Shown: in pieces, positions 35,335 through 43,349 of the stretch
How the letters are laid out: each line of letters starts with the position of its first letter
How positions within the stretch are numbered: the first letter of the stretch is position 1
Origin: Bradyrhizobium diazoefficiens
GTDB lineage: Bacteria; Pseudomonadota; Alphaproteobacteria; Rhizobiales; Xanthobacteraceae
Assembly: GCF_016616885.1 (NCBI RefSeq)
Contig: NZ_CP067102.1
Location: 3,500,501-3,564,500 of the forward strand
Direction: 5' to 3'
DNA length: 64,000 nucleotides
The notes under the pieces: generated by a model
Seen by the model: the letters and a program-made list of their open reading frames with translations, nothing else
Databases searched by the model: none
Told to the model about the DNA's origin: nothing
Position numbers and translations under genes: made by a program

Positions 35335-36342
35335 ATGGTGGCGATCAAATTCGCATTGCTCGGGTGCGGGCGTATTGGCGTCTTGCACGCTCGGAATGTT
35401 GCGAAGGCGGACGGGGCGCGCCTGGAGACGGTATTCGATCCGAACACAACTGCCGCCGAAGCGGTCGCCAGAGTGCATGGCTGCGGGGTATCCGCAAGCG
35501 TGGAAGATGCGATTTGTAAGGCCGACGCAGTTCTGATTGCGACATCGACTGCCACGCATGCCGATTTGATCGAACTCGCGGCAAAAGCTGGCAAGCCGAT
35601 TTTGTGTGAGAAGCCGATCGATCTCAGTCTCGATCGGGTGCGGGCATGCCGGAAGGCGATCGAAGGCTACAACGTCCCAATTCAGATTGGCTTCAATCGC
35701 CGCTTCGACCCCGGGCACCGCGCCGCTCGCAACGCCTGCGCCGCAGGCAAAATCGGGAAACTTGAGCAGGTCGTCATCACATCGCGTGATCCGGGGATGC
35801 CACCGCGAGGTTACACGGCAGTCTCCGGCGGTATCTTCCGTGACATGACGATCCACGATTTTGACGTGGCGCGGTTCATGTTGAACGACGAGCCGACCGA
35901 GGTCTTCGCGACCGGCAGCGCGCTTGTTGATCCCACCATCGGAGCCGATTTTGGCGACTTCGACTCTATCATGGTTGTTATGCGCACTGCTGATGGAAAG
36001 CTGTGCCATATCAATAACTCTCGACGTGCTGCCTTTGGCTACGATCAGCGGATAGAGTTGTTTGGCAGCGAGGGGATGTTCATCTCCGACAACAGGAAGG
36101 CGCACGAGCTGAAATTTTATGGCTCGACCACCACCGATGCGGCCGAGCCCTACCTCAACTTCTTTATCGAGCGCTATGCGGAGGCCTACGAAGCCGAGAT
36201 CGCCGCGTTCATTGCCACCATTCGCGATGGTCGGCCGACCCAAGCGACTTTCGATGACGGTTACCGTGCGCTCGTGCTCGCGGAGGCGGCGATCGACTCC
36301 GCCAAGACCGGCAGAAAGGTCGAGGTCCGCAATATCGCGTGA
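35335..36342 (+). CDS. iolG: inositol 2-dehydrogenase (rhizobial type)
   Basis: A 335-residue NAD-dependent enzyme that oxidises myo-inositol to 2-keto-myo-inositol, the first step of the pathway. It has LLGCGRIGVLHARNV, CEKPIDLSLDRVRACRKAIE near residue 96, IGFNRRFDPGHRAAR, SGGIFRDMTIHDFDVARFML near 165 (catalytic Asp/His) and NNSRRAAFGYDQRIELFGS. These blocks match the classical rhizobial IolG/IdhA closely. GGGAGGA lies 4 bp before ATG 35335. It has its own promoter and is followed by an SDR gene and the transporter genes on the same strand. Confidence 0.94.
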   Translation: MVAIKFALLGCGRIGVLHARNVAKADGARLETVFDPNTTAAEAVARVHGCGVSASVEDAICKADAVLIATSTATHADLIELAAKAGKPILCEKPIDLSLDRVRACRKAIEGYNVPIQIGFNRRFDPGHRAARNACAAGKIGKLEQVVITSRDPGMPPRGYTAVSGGIFRDMTIHDFDVARFMLNDEPTEVFATGSALVDPTIGADFGDFDSIMVVMRTADGKLCHINNSRRAAFGYDQRIELFGSEGMFISDNRKAHELKFYGSTTTDAAEPYLNFFIERYAEAYEAEIAAFIATIRDGRPTQATFDDGYRALVLAEAAIDSAKTGRKVEVRNIA

Positions 36343-36437
36343 CGTTGAAACGTGCCTTCGGGGCGTCGAACAGCAGCAGGGTCAGGCTACGCAAGGTCTC
36401 ATAACCGAGAGCCCGATCCGATCGTTGGAGAACTTGT

Positions 36438-37247
36438 ATGACTTCGATGGATGGAAAGATCGCGATTGTCACGGGCGGTACGCAGGGGCTCGGTGCCGCC
36501 ATCGCCAAACTCTTCGCCGAGCGCGGCGCGAAGGGCATCGTAACGTGCGGTCGTGACGAGACGAAGGGGCGAGCAAAGGCCGATGCAATCGCCACAGCCA
36601 CGGGCGCAGCCGTGGCATTCGTGCGCGCTGACCTGACAAAGATCGAGGATTGCGCCAAAGTCGTGGCTGAAGCGGACAGGGCCTTCGGGCGCGTCGACGC
36701 CTTGGTGAACGCCGCGGGCGACACAAGCCGCGGCACCATCATCGACACAAGCCCCGAGCTTTTCGACAAGATCTTCGCCGTCAATACGCGCGCCCCCTTC
36801 TTTCTGATGCAGGACGCGATCAAGCTCATGCGCCGCGACAGCGTGCAGGGCACGATCGTCAACGTCTCTTCAATGTCGGCGATGGGGGGCCAATCCTTCA
36901 TTGCTGCTTATTGCGCATCGAAGGGGGCACTCGATACGCTGACGCGAAATACCGCTCATGCGCTGCTGCGCAACCGCATCCGTGTCAACGGTCTCAACAT
37001 TGGATGGATGGCCTCGGAAGGCGAGTTCAACACGCAGCAGGTCCACCATGGCCGGTCTGCGAACTGGCTCGAAGAAGCCGCCGCGCAGCAGCCCTTCGGC
37101 CGATTGCTCGATCCCATCGAGGTCGCGCGAGCCGTTGCGTTCCTGTCCTGCGACGAGTCCGGAATGATGACGGGAGCCACAATCAACTTCGATCAAAGCA
37201 TCTGGGGCGCCTACGATACGTCGCCGCAACCGGAAACGCCGCTCTGA
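36438..37247 (+). CDS. short-chain dehydrogenase/reductase (SDR)
   Basis: A 269-residue classical SDR: cofactor motif TGGTQGLGAAIA near residues 12-23, NAAGD near 90, and catalytic Ser in VNVSSMSAMGG. Tyr and Lys lie in YCASKGALD near 160, and VNGLNIGWMASEG is the substrate loop. It is preceded by iolG and followed by the inositol transporter, so it most likely oxidises or epimerises a cyclitol or related polyol. The substrate is not determined. The insertion GEFNTQQVHHGRSANWLEEA before QQPFGRL is typical of sugar-acting SDRs. The 95-bp gap after iolG leaves operon membership probable but not certain. Confidence 0.87.
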   Translation: MTSMDGKIAIVTGGTQGLGAAIAKLFAERGAKGIVTCGRDETKGRAKADAIATATGAAVAFVRADLTKIEDCAKVVAEADRAFGRVDALVNAAGDTSRGTIIDTSPELFDKIFAVNTRAPFFLMQDAIKLMRRDSVQGTIVNVSSMSAMGGQSFIAAYCASKGALDTLTRNTAHALLRNRIRVNGLNIGWMASEGEFNTQQVHHGRSANWLEEAAAQQPFGRLLDPIEVARAVAFLSCDESGMMTGATINFDQSIWGAYDTSPQPETPL

Positions 37248-37452
37248 GACGATCCGAGGCAGGCTTTTCTTTGTGACGAACGGCGACCGCACTGGCCTTT
37301 GGCTTCGTTGATGGCGTCGGTGCTCTCGTGTCGCCCATTTTAGCCCGGCGAGCAATGATATGGTCTCTCGCACTTCTGATTTCCGGGCGTTCTGGCCAAG
37401 CCGCCATGAACGATCCACGGCAAGGACACCCGCCTAGCAAGTGAAATAGGTA

Positions 37453-37485
37453 TTGCGCAAACGTAGTTCGTGCAATATTAATTGC
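37453..37485 (+). promoter_or_regulatory. inositol-transporter promoter with operator site 3
   Basis: TTGCGC (37453-37458), 17-bp spacer, TATTAA (37476-37481). TATTAA is the exact centre of GCAA-TATTAA-TTGC (37472-37485), which here extends to the symmetric TGCAA-N6-TTGCA. The -35 is weak; the operator is the best of the three. Confidence 0.6.
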
Positions 37486-37537
37486 AGGCGATATGAAGCG
37501 GCCGGATAGAGCCGCCATCGCACGATGGAGGGAATGC

Positions 37538-38278
37538 GTGGCTTTGCTCGATGTGCGAAGCATCTCGAAGAGCTTTGGTGCCATTCGCGCGCTGTCCGAT
37601 GTCAGCTTTTCGATCGATGCGGGGGAAGTGGTCGGGCTGATGGGCGACAACGGCGCCGGCAAATCGACCATGGTGAAGCTGATCGCCGGAAACTTCCCGC
37701 CAACCGAGGGCGCCATCGTCGTCGACGGCAAGGCATGCCATTTTCACCGGCCAATCGAAGCGCGGGCCGAGGGCATCGAAGTTGTCTATCAGGAGCTTGC
37801 GCTCGCCGACAACCTCACCGCAGCGGAGAACGTTTTCCTCGGAAGGGAAGTCAAGAAGGGGATCTGGCCGTTCCGCATCCTCGACAAGCAGTCGATGATC
37901 GGACGCGCCGGCGAGCTCTTCGCGGAGCTTAAGTCGGAAACTCGTCCACGGGACCTCGTGAAAAAGATGTCCGGGGGGCAACGCCAGGCTGTTGCGATTG
38001 CCCGGGCCCGGCTGTCCAACCCCAAGCTCGTCCTGATGGACGAGCCGACTGCTGCCATTTCTGTACGACAGGTCGCCGAAGTGCTCGAGCTCATCCGCCG
38101 ACTGAAGTCTCGCGGGGTATCGGTGATGCTGATCAGCCACCGCATGCCTGACGTGTTTACCGTCTGCGATCGTATCATTGTGCTCCGGCGTGGCTCAAAA
38201 GTGGCTGACAAGGAAACCGCAGCGACCTCGCCGGAGCAGATCACCGGCCTGATTACGGGGGCGATCCGTGAAGCCTAG
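37538..38278 (+). CDS. sugar (inositol) ABC transporter ATP-binding protein
   Basis: About 246 residues from GTG 37538, chosen for GGAGGGA 7 bp upstream; ATG 37493 is in frame but lacks a good site and lies only 7 bp past the operator. Walker A is GDNGAGKSTMVKL, the signature MSGGQRQAVAIAR and Walker B LVLMDEPTAAIS, with switch His in LISHRMPDV. It has a single nucleotide-binding domain, unlike the fused two-domain ATPases of most CUT2 importers, and so resembles FrcA and IatA-type proteins. It energises import with the permease and binding protein encoded next; its 3' end overlaps the permease start by 11 bp. An inositol substrate is inferred from the block. Confidence 0.9.
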   Translation: MALLDVRSISKSFGAIRALSDVSFSIDAGEVVGLMGDNGAGKSTMVKLIAGNFPPTEGAIVVDGKACHFHRPIEARAEGIEVVYQELALADNLTAAENVFLGREVKKGIWPFRILDKQSMIGRAGELFAELKSETRPRDLVKKMSGGQRQAVAIARARLSNPKLVLMDEPTAAISVRQVAEVLELIRRLKSRGVSVMLISHRMPDVFTVCDRIIVLRRGSKVADKETAATSPEQITGLITGAIREA

Positions 38279-39371
38279 CTCCACCAAAGTGATAGAAGAA
38301 ACACACGCCGCACTCAGCGACGTCGTCAGCATTCGCGAGCAGACGGCCTTCCAACGCCTGGTGACCAGTCAGGCATTCTGGGTCGCAGCCGCGCTCTTGG
38401 CTCTGGTGATCTTCATGACCTGGCTGGAGCCGAGTTTCGGCACAGCCGACAACGTAACAAACATCACGCGCAACTTCGCTCCGCTTGCGATCATGAGCCT
38501 CGGCATGACTGTGGTCATCATCACAGGGGGCATCGATCTATCCGTCGGTTCGGTGATGGGGCTCGTTGCCATTGTCACCGGGTTGCTGCTGACCTGGCAT
38601 CATCCCTGGTACGTCGCCTTCGCCGCCGGACTCCTCGCGGGACTGGCGTGCGGCGCTTTCAATGGTTTCTTTGTTGCCTATGTTGGCATGCCGTCCTTCG
38701 TCGTGACGCTCGGTATGCTGTCGATCGCGCGCTCGCTGGCCGTCGTGCTGTCCGGCAACCAGATGCTGTACCAGTTTGGTCCGGACGCGCCGATCGTCAG
38801 GGCAATCGGCCAGGCAAAATGGCCGCTCCATGCGCCAGCTGGCTGGGCGCCACGCTCGATTCCGGAGTTGTCCTCCCATTTTTGGGTAATGCTGATTCTT
38901 GCCTCCATTCTTGGCGCCATCTTCATATTCACGGCCTGGGCGCGCCACCTCTACGCGATCGGCTCCAACGAGAACGCCGCGCGCCTGACCGGCGTGCCGG
39001 TCGACTGGATCAAGTTCCAGGCCTACGTCCTTTCGTCGTTCACGGCCTCCATCGCCTCGCTGCTGCTCCTTGGCTACAGCGGCTCGGCCATCAACGCGAT
39101 GGGGACCGGCTACGAGCTCCGCGTCATCGCCGGCACGGTCATCGGCGGCGCCAACCTGATGGGCGGCTATGGGACCGCCTTCGGCGCCGTGATCGGCTCG
39201 GCGTTCCTCGAGGTTATTCGCAACGCGCTTTTGATGGCCGGCATAGATTCGAACTGGCAAGGTGCCTTCGTTGGCATGTTCATCGTCATCGCCGTGCTGC
39301 TCGGCATGCAGGCGAGCGGAACGTCGCTGGTCGCTACGATCCGTGAGTGGGTTGTCTGGAAGCGTAGTTAG
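38268..39371 (+). CDS. sugar (inositol) ABC transporter permease
   Basis: A 367-residue inner-membrane permease of the CUT2 (BPD_transp_2) family with eight to ten helices. Signature blocks are VIITGGIDLSVGSVMGLVAI near residue 85, GFFVAYVGMPSFVVTLGMLS near 130 and HLYAIGSNENAARLTGVPVD near 228. GTVIGGANLMGGYGTAFGAV near 290 is the EAA-like coupling region. A long loop between helices (about 165-205) carries the aromatic-rich segment typical of rhizobial inositol/ribose permeases. Its start overlaps the ATPase gene. It forms the channel of the importer. Confidence 0.92.
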   Translation: MKPSSTKVIEETHAALSDVVSIREQTAFQRLVTSQAFWVAAALLALVIFMTWLEPSFGTADNVTNITRNFAPLAIMSLGMTVVIITGGIDLSVGSVMGLVAIVTGLLLTWHHPWYVAFAAGLLAGLACGAFNGFFVAYVGMPSFVVTLGMLSIARSLAVVLSGNQMLYQFGPDAPIVRAIGQAKWPLHAPAGWAPRSIPELSSHFWVMLILASILGAIFIFTAWARHLYAIGSNENAARLTGVPVDWIKFQAYVLSSFTASIASLLLLGYSGSAINAMGTGYELRVIAGTVIGGANLMGGYGTAFGAVIGSAFLEVIRNALLMAGIDSNWQGAFVGMFIVIAVLLGMQASGTSLVATIREWVVWKRS

Positions 39372-39425
39372 GAATCCGATGGAGATAGTGTCGGAGACTT
39401 GGAATCAACAAAAGGGAGGAGACAC

Positions 39426-40430
39426 GTGTATAAACATCTACTAATGGCTGCCGTCGCGTTTTCAGCGCTGATGGGAGGACAGGCCTACGCGCAGCAGAAG
39501 TTCACCTTTGCGCTCGTTCCCAAGAACATGAACAATCCGTTCTTCGACCAGGCGCGCGACGGTTGCAAGAAGGCGGAAGCCGAGTCCAAGGGCGCCTTCC
39601 AATGCATGTATATCGGCCCCGGAGAGCACGGCGGCGGCGAGGAGCAGGTGCAGATCGTGCAGGACCTCGTTGCAAAGAAGGTGGACGGCATTGCCGTGGC
39701 ACCGGCCAACGCTGCAGCGATGGCCGTCGCGCTGCAGGCCGCCAAGGGCGCAGGCATTCCCGTGTTGACCTGGGACTCCGACGTTCTCCCCGAGAACAAG
39801 GATCTGCGCCTTGCCTATATTGGCACCCACAACTACGAAATTGGCGTCAACATCGCCAAGATCGTGCAGACCATCAAGCCGAAAGGCGGCTCGATCTGTA
39901 TCCAGTCCGGCGGCGCAGCTGCAGCCAACCACAATGAGCGCATGAAGGGCATCCGTGACACGCTGGCCGGCAAGGAGTCTGCGCAATCGCCCGGGGAGCG
40001 GCTGACTGGACAGAATGGCTGGAAAGAGATCGACGGCTGCCCGCTCTACACCAACGACGATTTCCCTCTGTCGGTGCAGCAATTCCAGGACACCATGGCA
40101 AAGAACCCCAGCCTGGACGCATTCACGCCGACGGGCGGCTTCCCGCAATTCGTACCGGACGCCAACCGCGCTGCGGTTGCGCCCTTCAAGGACAAGATCG
40201 CCAAGAAGGAGTTAGCGTTGGTGGTTGCCGACACACTGCCGGTTCAGATCGACCAGATGAAGGAGGGGTTTTCGCTCGGCCAAGTGGGACAGCGTCCGTT
40301 TGAGATGGGCTACAAGACCATGTTCGCGCTGAAGGACGTCAAGGAAGGCAAGGCTCCGCCCAAAGATCCGACCTATACGGGACTCGACGTTTGCACGTCC
40401 AAGAACGTCGACACCTGCATTGCGAAGTAG
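39426..40430 (+). CDS. periplasmic sugar (inositol) binding protein
   Basis: About 334 residues from GTG 39426, with GGGAGGAG 4 bp upstream and the signal peptide MYKHLLMAAVAFSALMGGQAYA starting there. The periplasmic-binding-protein-1 type fold has FALVPKNMNNPFFDQARDGC, QDLVAKKVDGIAVAPANAAA and VLTWDSDVLPENKDLRLAYI. IGTHNYEIG, CIQSGGAAAANHNERMKGI and EGFSLGQVGQRPFEMGYKTM follow. It captures the substrate for the importer encoded by the two preceding genes. Inositol is inferred from neighbours; ribose-like sugars remain possible. A strong terminator ends the operon. Confidence 0.9.
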   Translation: MYKHLLMAAVAFSALMGGQAYAQQKFTFALVPKNMNNPFFDQARDGCKKAEAESKGAFQCMYIGPGEHGGGEEQVQIVQDLVAKKVDGIAVAPANAAAMAVALQAAKGAGIPVLTWDSDVLPENKDLRLAYIGTHNYEIGVNIAKIVQTIKPKGGSICIQSGGAAAANHNERMKGIRDTLAGKESAQSPGERLTGQNGWKEIDGCPLYTNDDFPLSVQQFQDTMAKNPSLDAFTPTGGFPQFVPDANRAAVAPFKDKIAKKELALVVADTLPVQIDQMKEGFSLGQVGQRPFEMGYKTMFALKDVKEGKAPPKDPTYTGLDVCTSKNVDTCIAK

Positions 40431-40441
40431 TCCGAGCTTGA

Positions 40442-40473
40442 CGGCGGCGGGCTAGGTACCTAGCCCGCTGCCG
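40442..40473 (+). terminator. terminator of the inositol transporter operon
   Basis: GCGGGCTAGGTACCTAGCCCGC (40447-40468) is a perfect 22-bp palindrome, extended by CGGC/GCCG arms on either side with one unpaired base each. It is followed by TTTCACG. It lies 12 bp past the stop of the binding-protein gene. Confidence 0.8.
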
Positions 40474-40664
40474 TTTCACGACGATGAAATCGAATGCAGC
40501 CGCGAGCCGCCTGGGATCTTCAATCGTACCTGACCTCGGGGGCACTATTGCCGAGCTGTGAGAGGCATCGCCAGCATACGAACCGCGGCTTAGGGGAGGG
40601 GCAGTCGTTGGCGTAAGGTTGACCACAACTTATCGGCCCTGATGTTGTTGGCAGCGGTTGGCTC

Positions 40665-40763
40665 AAACTTGCCCATGATGGATCGGAGCGAGAGTTCAGT
40701 AATTTCAGTTGGTTAGAAGGCGGCGTGTGCACGACGTGTGCACCGGCAGATCAAGAAAAATCT
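40665..40763 (+). repeat. 99-bp diverged direct repeat, right copy
   Basis: Partner of 27638-27736: same length, same orientation, about 85% identical by eye. It lies 190 bp after the terminator of the inositol transporter operon. Confidence 0.8.
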
Positions 40764-40883
40764 TGTCACAGCTTACGTGAGCAGGCCTGTGGCGCATGTC
40801 CACGGTTTGAATTTCCGAGTGCAGGAAGCGGGCGAGTGCTTACGAGCAGTCTCAGTTGTTCGAGGTTGAATGATCGAAGATCT

Positions 40884-40910
40884 TGGGTTTGACTCCCACT
40901 CTCTCCGCCA
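40884..40910 (+). repeat. degenerate tRNA-Ser 3' end (remnant attachment site)
   Basis: TGGGTTTGACTCCCACTCTC followed by TCCGCCA resembles the T-arm, acceptor strand and CCA of alphaproteobacterial tRNA-Ser (TGGGTTCGAATCCCAC..CTCTCCGCCA). Substitutions in the T-loop show it is not a working tRNA, and no 5' half is present. A related copy lies at 59525-59552. Confidence 0.55.
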
Positions 40911-41305
40911 GTTCCTCCTCATCCTGAGCACCATACCGCGTACAGTCCCATTGGTACGCGGTGACTCTGTGCGCGTCCTAGATTTGGATATTGGGGCGAG
41001 CAAATCGGACAATCTGCGCGATCAGAGGTGTCAGCATTTCGGAGCACGTCGGAAGAACTCGAGGGCTCGTAGGAATGCCTACGGAAAACACCGAGTCTGC
41101 GCGGCGCCCACCAGCCAATTGCTAAAGGGCTACAGGCAGGTTCGACAATCAGAGGATTTCGCATAGGGATTCATCGACGTGTCGCACTGCAACAAAATGG
41201 CCAAACCCGGAACTGCGCGGCAATTGGCTCCTCCCGTCTGTTGAAATTCTACAGCTCTTGGGCTTCACTTCCGCGCCTGACGCCTCAAACCGTGCTGGCC
41301 GCCCA

Positions 41306-42196
41306 ATGCAATTGAAACCGGTCTTTGGGATAGAGGACACCCATCGTATCCTGCACCGGTTCCAGGCCGACATCCGCGCCTCAAGCGAGGGCCTGGGCTG
41401 GTCTTCGGCATTTGCCTCGATCCAGCGCGAACGAGCCTATGAGGGCAAGCTGCATGTGCTCTCGGACAGCCTGATGGTCCTGCATCGCGGCGGCCCGGTC
41501 GATATCACTTATACCGTGGACGGAAGATCCATTAACCGGCACATCCCTAAGGGCGGCGTGTTCTTTCTCCCGGCTGGCCATGAATGCGACGTTGCGCTGC
41601 GTGCCGCGCTCGATACGACCCACATCTATCTTCGCTCCGACCTGTTCGCGGATCAGGAGAGGGGCGCCCACAACGTCGTCGGCGGACTGGCTCCCAGGCT
41701 TGGCGAGAGCGACGCGGTCCTCGAGCATCTCGCCGCGGCGATCGGCGAGACCATCATCGGTGACCTGCCGGCCGCATCGCTGTTCGTCGATCCGATCGTC
41801 AAGGCGATCGCCAACCGCTTCATAGCCATCAATTATCACACACCGGCGGTCGAGCCGGGCAAGCAGACGCAGCGGCTGAACCATCGGCAGATGCAGCGAA
41901 TCCGCGACTTCGTCGAGGCCAACCTCGAGAACGATATCCGGCTGGACATGATGGCGGCCGTCTGCGGCCGCAGCACCGAATATTTCGTGCGTATCTTCAA
42001 GGCGACGGTCGGCATCTCGCCTTATCAATACGTGCTCAATCTTCGGATCGAGCGCGCCAAGGCGTTGCTTTGCGAGGAAGGCTCGAGCATCGCCGATGTC
42101 GCCCTGCAATGCGGCTTCTCGCACCAGGAACACCTGACGCGCATGTTCCGCCGCTTCACCGGCATGACCCCGGGCCGCTACCGCGGCCCCCACTGA
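41306..42196 (+). CDS. AraC-family transcriptional regulator
   Basis: About 296 residues from ATG 41306 (MQLKPVFGIEDTHRILHRFQ); a TTG at 41258 would add 16 residues. The N-terminal half is a cupin-like sensing domain (LHRGGPVDITYTVDGRSINR, KGGVFFLPAGHECDVAL). The C-terminal 100 residues carry two helix-turn-helix motifs: IRLDMMAAVCGRSTEYFVRI and SIADVALQCGFSHQEHLTRM, then FRRFTGMTPGRYR, the classic AraC end. It lies directly upstream of the dioxygenase gene on the same strand and probably activates the aromatic block in response to the ring substrate or an intermediate. Confidence 0.92.
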   Translation: MQLKPVFGIEDTHRILHRFQADIRASSEGLGWSSAFASIQRERAYEGKLHVLSDSLMVLHRGGPVDITYTVDGRSINRHIPKGGVFFLPAGHECDVALRAALDTTHIYLRSDLFADQERGAHNVVGGLAPRLGESDAVLEHLAAAIGETIIGDLPAASLFVDPIVKAIANRFIAINYHTPAVEPGKQTQRLNHRQMQRIRDFVEANLENDIRLDMMAAVCGRSTEYFVRIFKATVGISPYQYVLNLRIERAKALLCEEGSSIADVALQCGFSHQEHLTRMFRRFTGMTPGRYRGPH

Positions 42197-42374
42197 ACGC
42201 GCGTCCGTGCGCTAAGCCGGTCTTTTGTCCTCTTGGCAGGAGAGGGCATCATTTTCGCAGTTTTGTGCAGGAGTCCTCCGGTTTCGTGCAGGCCCGCACC
42301 GCCCGTCGCGCATAGCCTCCCACCCAAAACGACAAGCAATCCAGATCGCCGGACCTCCGGCGCGGGAGGACGCC

Positions 42375-43310
42375 ATGAGCATCGCCGGTATTGATGCCAA
42401 ACATGCAGGCAAGTTCGACGATCAGGAACTCACCGCGGAAGTGATCCGCAGCTTTGACGCCACACCAGATCCCAGGCTCAAATTTATTCTCGAACAGGTC
42501 GTGACGTCGCTGCACGATCTCGTGCGCCGCACCAATCTCACTTTTGAAGAGTGGGAGCTGGCGATCGATTTCCTGACCCGAACCGGACAGACTTGCACGC
42601 CGCTGCGGCAGGAATTCATCTTGCTCTCCGACGTGCTCGGCGTGTCGATGCTGGTCGATGCGGTCAATCACCGCGAACGGGAAGGCGCCACCCAGACCAC
42701 CGTGCTTGGGCCGTTCTATGTCGGCGAACACAAGCCGACGCCGCACGGCTCCGATATTTCGCGGGGCATCACCGGCGAGCCGATGTTCGTACGCAGCCGC
42801 GTCACCGATTTGGCCGGCCAGCCGCTCGCGGGCGCCGAGATCGACGTCTGGCACGCCGACGACGACGGCTTCTACGATTCGCAAAAGCCATCCTATGAGA
42901 CGCAAGGTCCATCGCTGCGGGCGCGGTTCGTTACCGACGCCGAGGGGCGGTTCTCGTTCCGCACCATTCTGCCCTGCAGCTATCCGATCCCGACCGATGG
43001 CCCGGTCGGCGATTTGATCGCGGCGACCAAACGTCATCCGATGCGCCCGGCCCATGTCCACTTCCTGGTCAAGGCGAAAGGCTTTGAGCCGCTGGTGACG
43101 CACGTGTTCATCGAAGGCGACGAATACCTCGCCTCGGATGCGGTGTTCGGCGTCAAAGACGAGCTTGTGGCCAGGGTCGAACGTCACGACCTGCCGGTGA
43201 TGCCCGATGGCACGCCAGCATCCGGGTCGTGGCATCTCATGTCTTATGAATTTCAGATGAAGCCGGGGACGGGCGTCGTGCCGCGGCCGATGATGGTCGC
43301 AGCGAAGTAG
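42375..43310 (+). CDS. intradiol ring-cleavage dioxygenase, hydroxyquinol 1,2-dioxygenase-like
   Basis: A 311-residue non-haem Fe(III) enzyme, start ATG 42375 behind GGGAGGA. The N-terminal helical dioxygenase domain covers about residues 20-105 (FILEQVVTSLHDLVRRTNLT). The catalytic beta-domain starts at TTVLGPFYVGEHKP. The iron ligands are all present: Tyr167 (DDDGFYDSQ), Tyr203 (CSYPIPTDGP), His227 and His229 (RPAHVHFLV). Sequence around the active site favours hydroxyquinol over catechol. It opens 1,2,4-trihydroxybenzene to maleylacetate. It lies 39 bp before the flavin monooxygenase gene, forming a two-step ring-hydroxylation and cleavage unit. Confidence 0.9.
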   Translation: MSIAGIDAKHAGKFDDQELTAEVIRSFDATPDPRLKFILEQVVTSLHDLVRRTNLTFEEWELAIDFLTRTGQTCTPLRQEFILLSDVLGVSMLVDAVNHREREGATQTTVLGPFYVGEHKPTPHGSDISRGITGEPMFVRSRVTDLAGQPLAGAEIDVWHADDDGFYDSQKPSYETQGPSLRARFVTDAEGRFSFRTILPCSYPIPTDGPVGDLIAATKRHPMRPAHVHFLVKAKGFEPLVTHVFIEGDEYLASDAVFGVKDELVARVERHDLPVMPDGTPASGSWHLMSYEFQMKPGTGVVPRPMMVAAK

Positions 43311-43349
43311 CGCGATCTCGTACGTCACAGACGAAATTGGGAGAGGGAA

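Larger units (their letters stand above)
40474..41305. other. gene-free junction between the inositol and aromatic blocks
   Basis: About 830 bp without a credible gene. It carries the right copy of the 99-bp repeat (40665-40763) and a degenerate tRNA-Ser 3' end (40884-40910). Frames here are chance. The composition suggests an old recombination junction. The last part must contain the promoter of the AraC-family gene. Confidence 0.65.
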
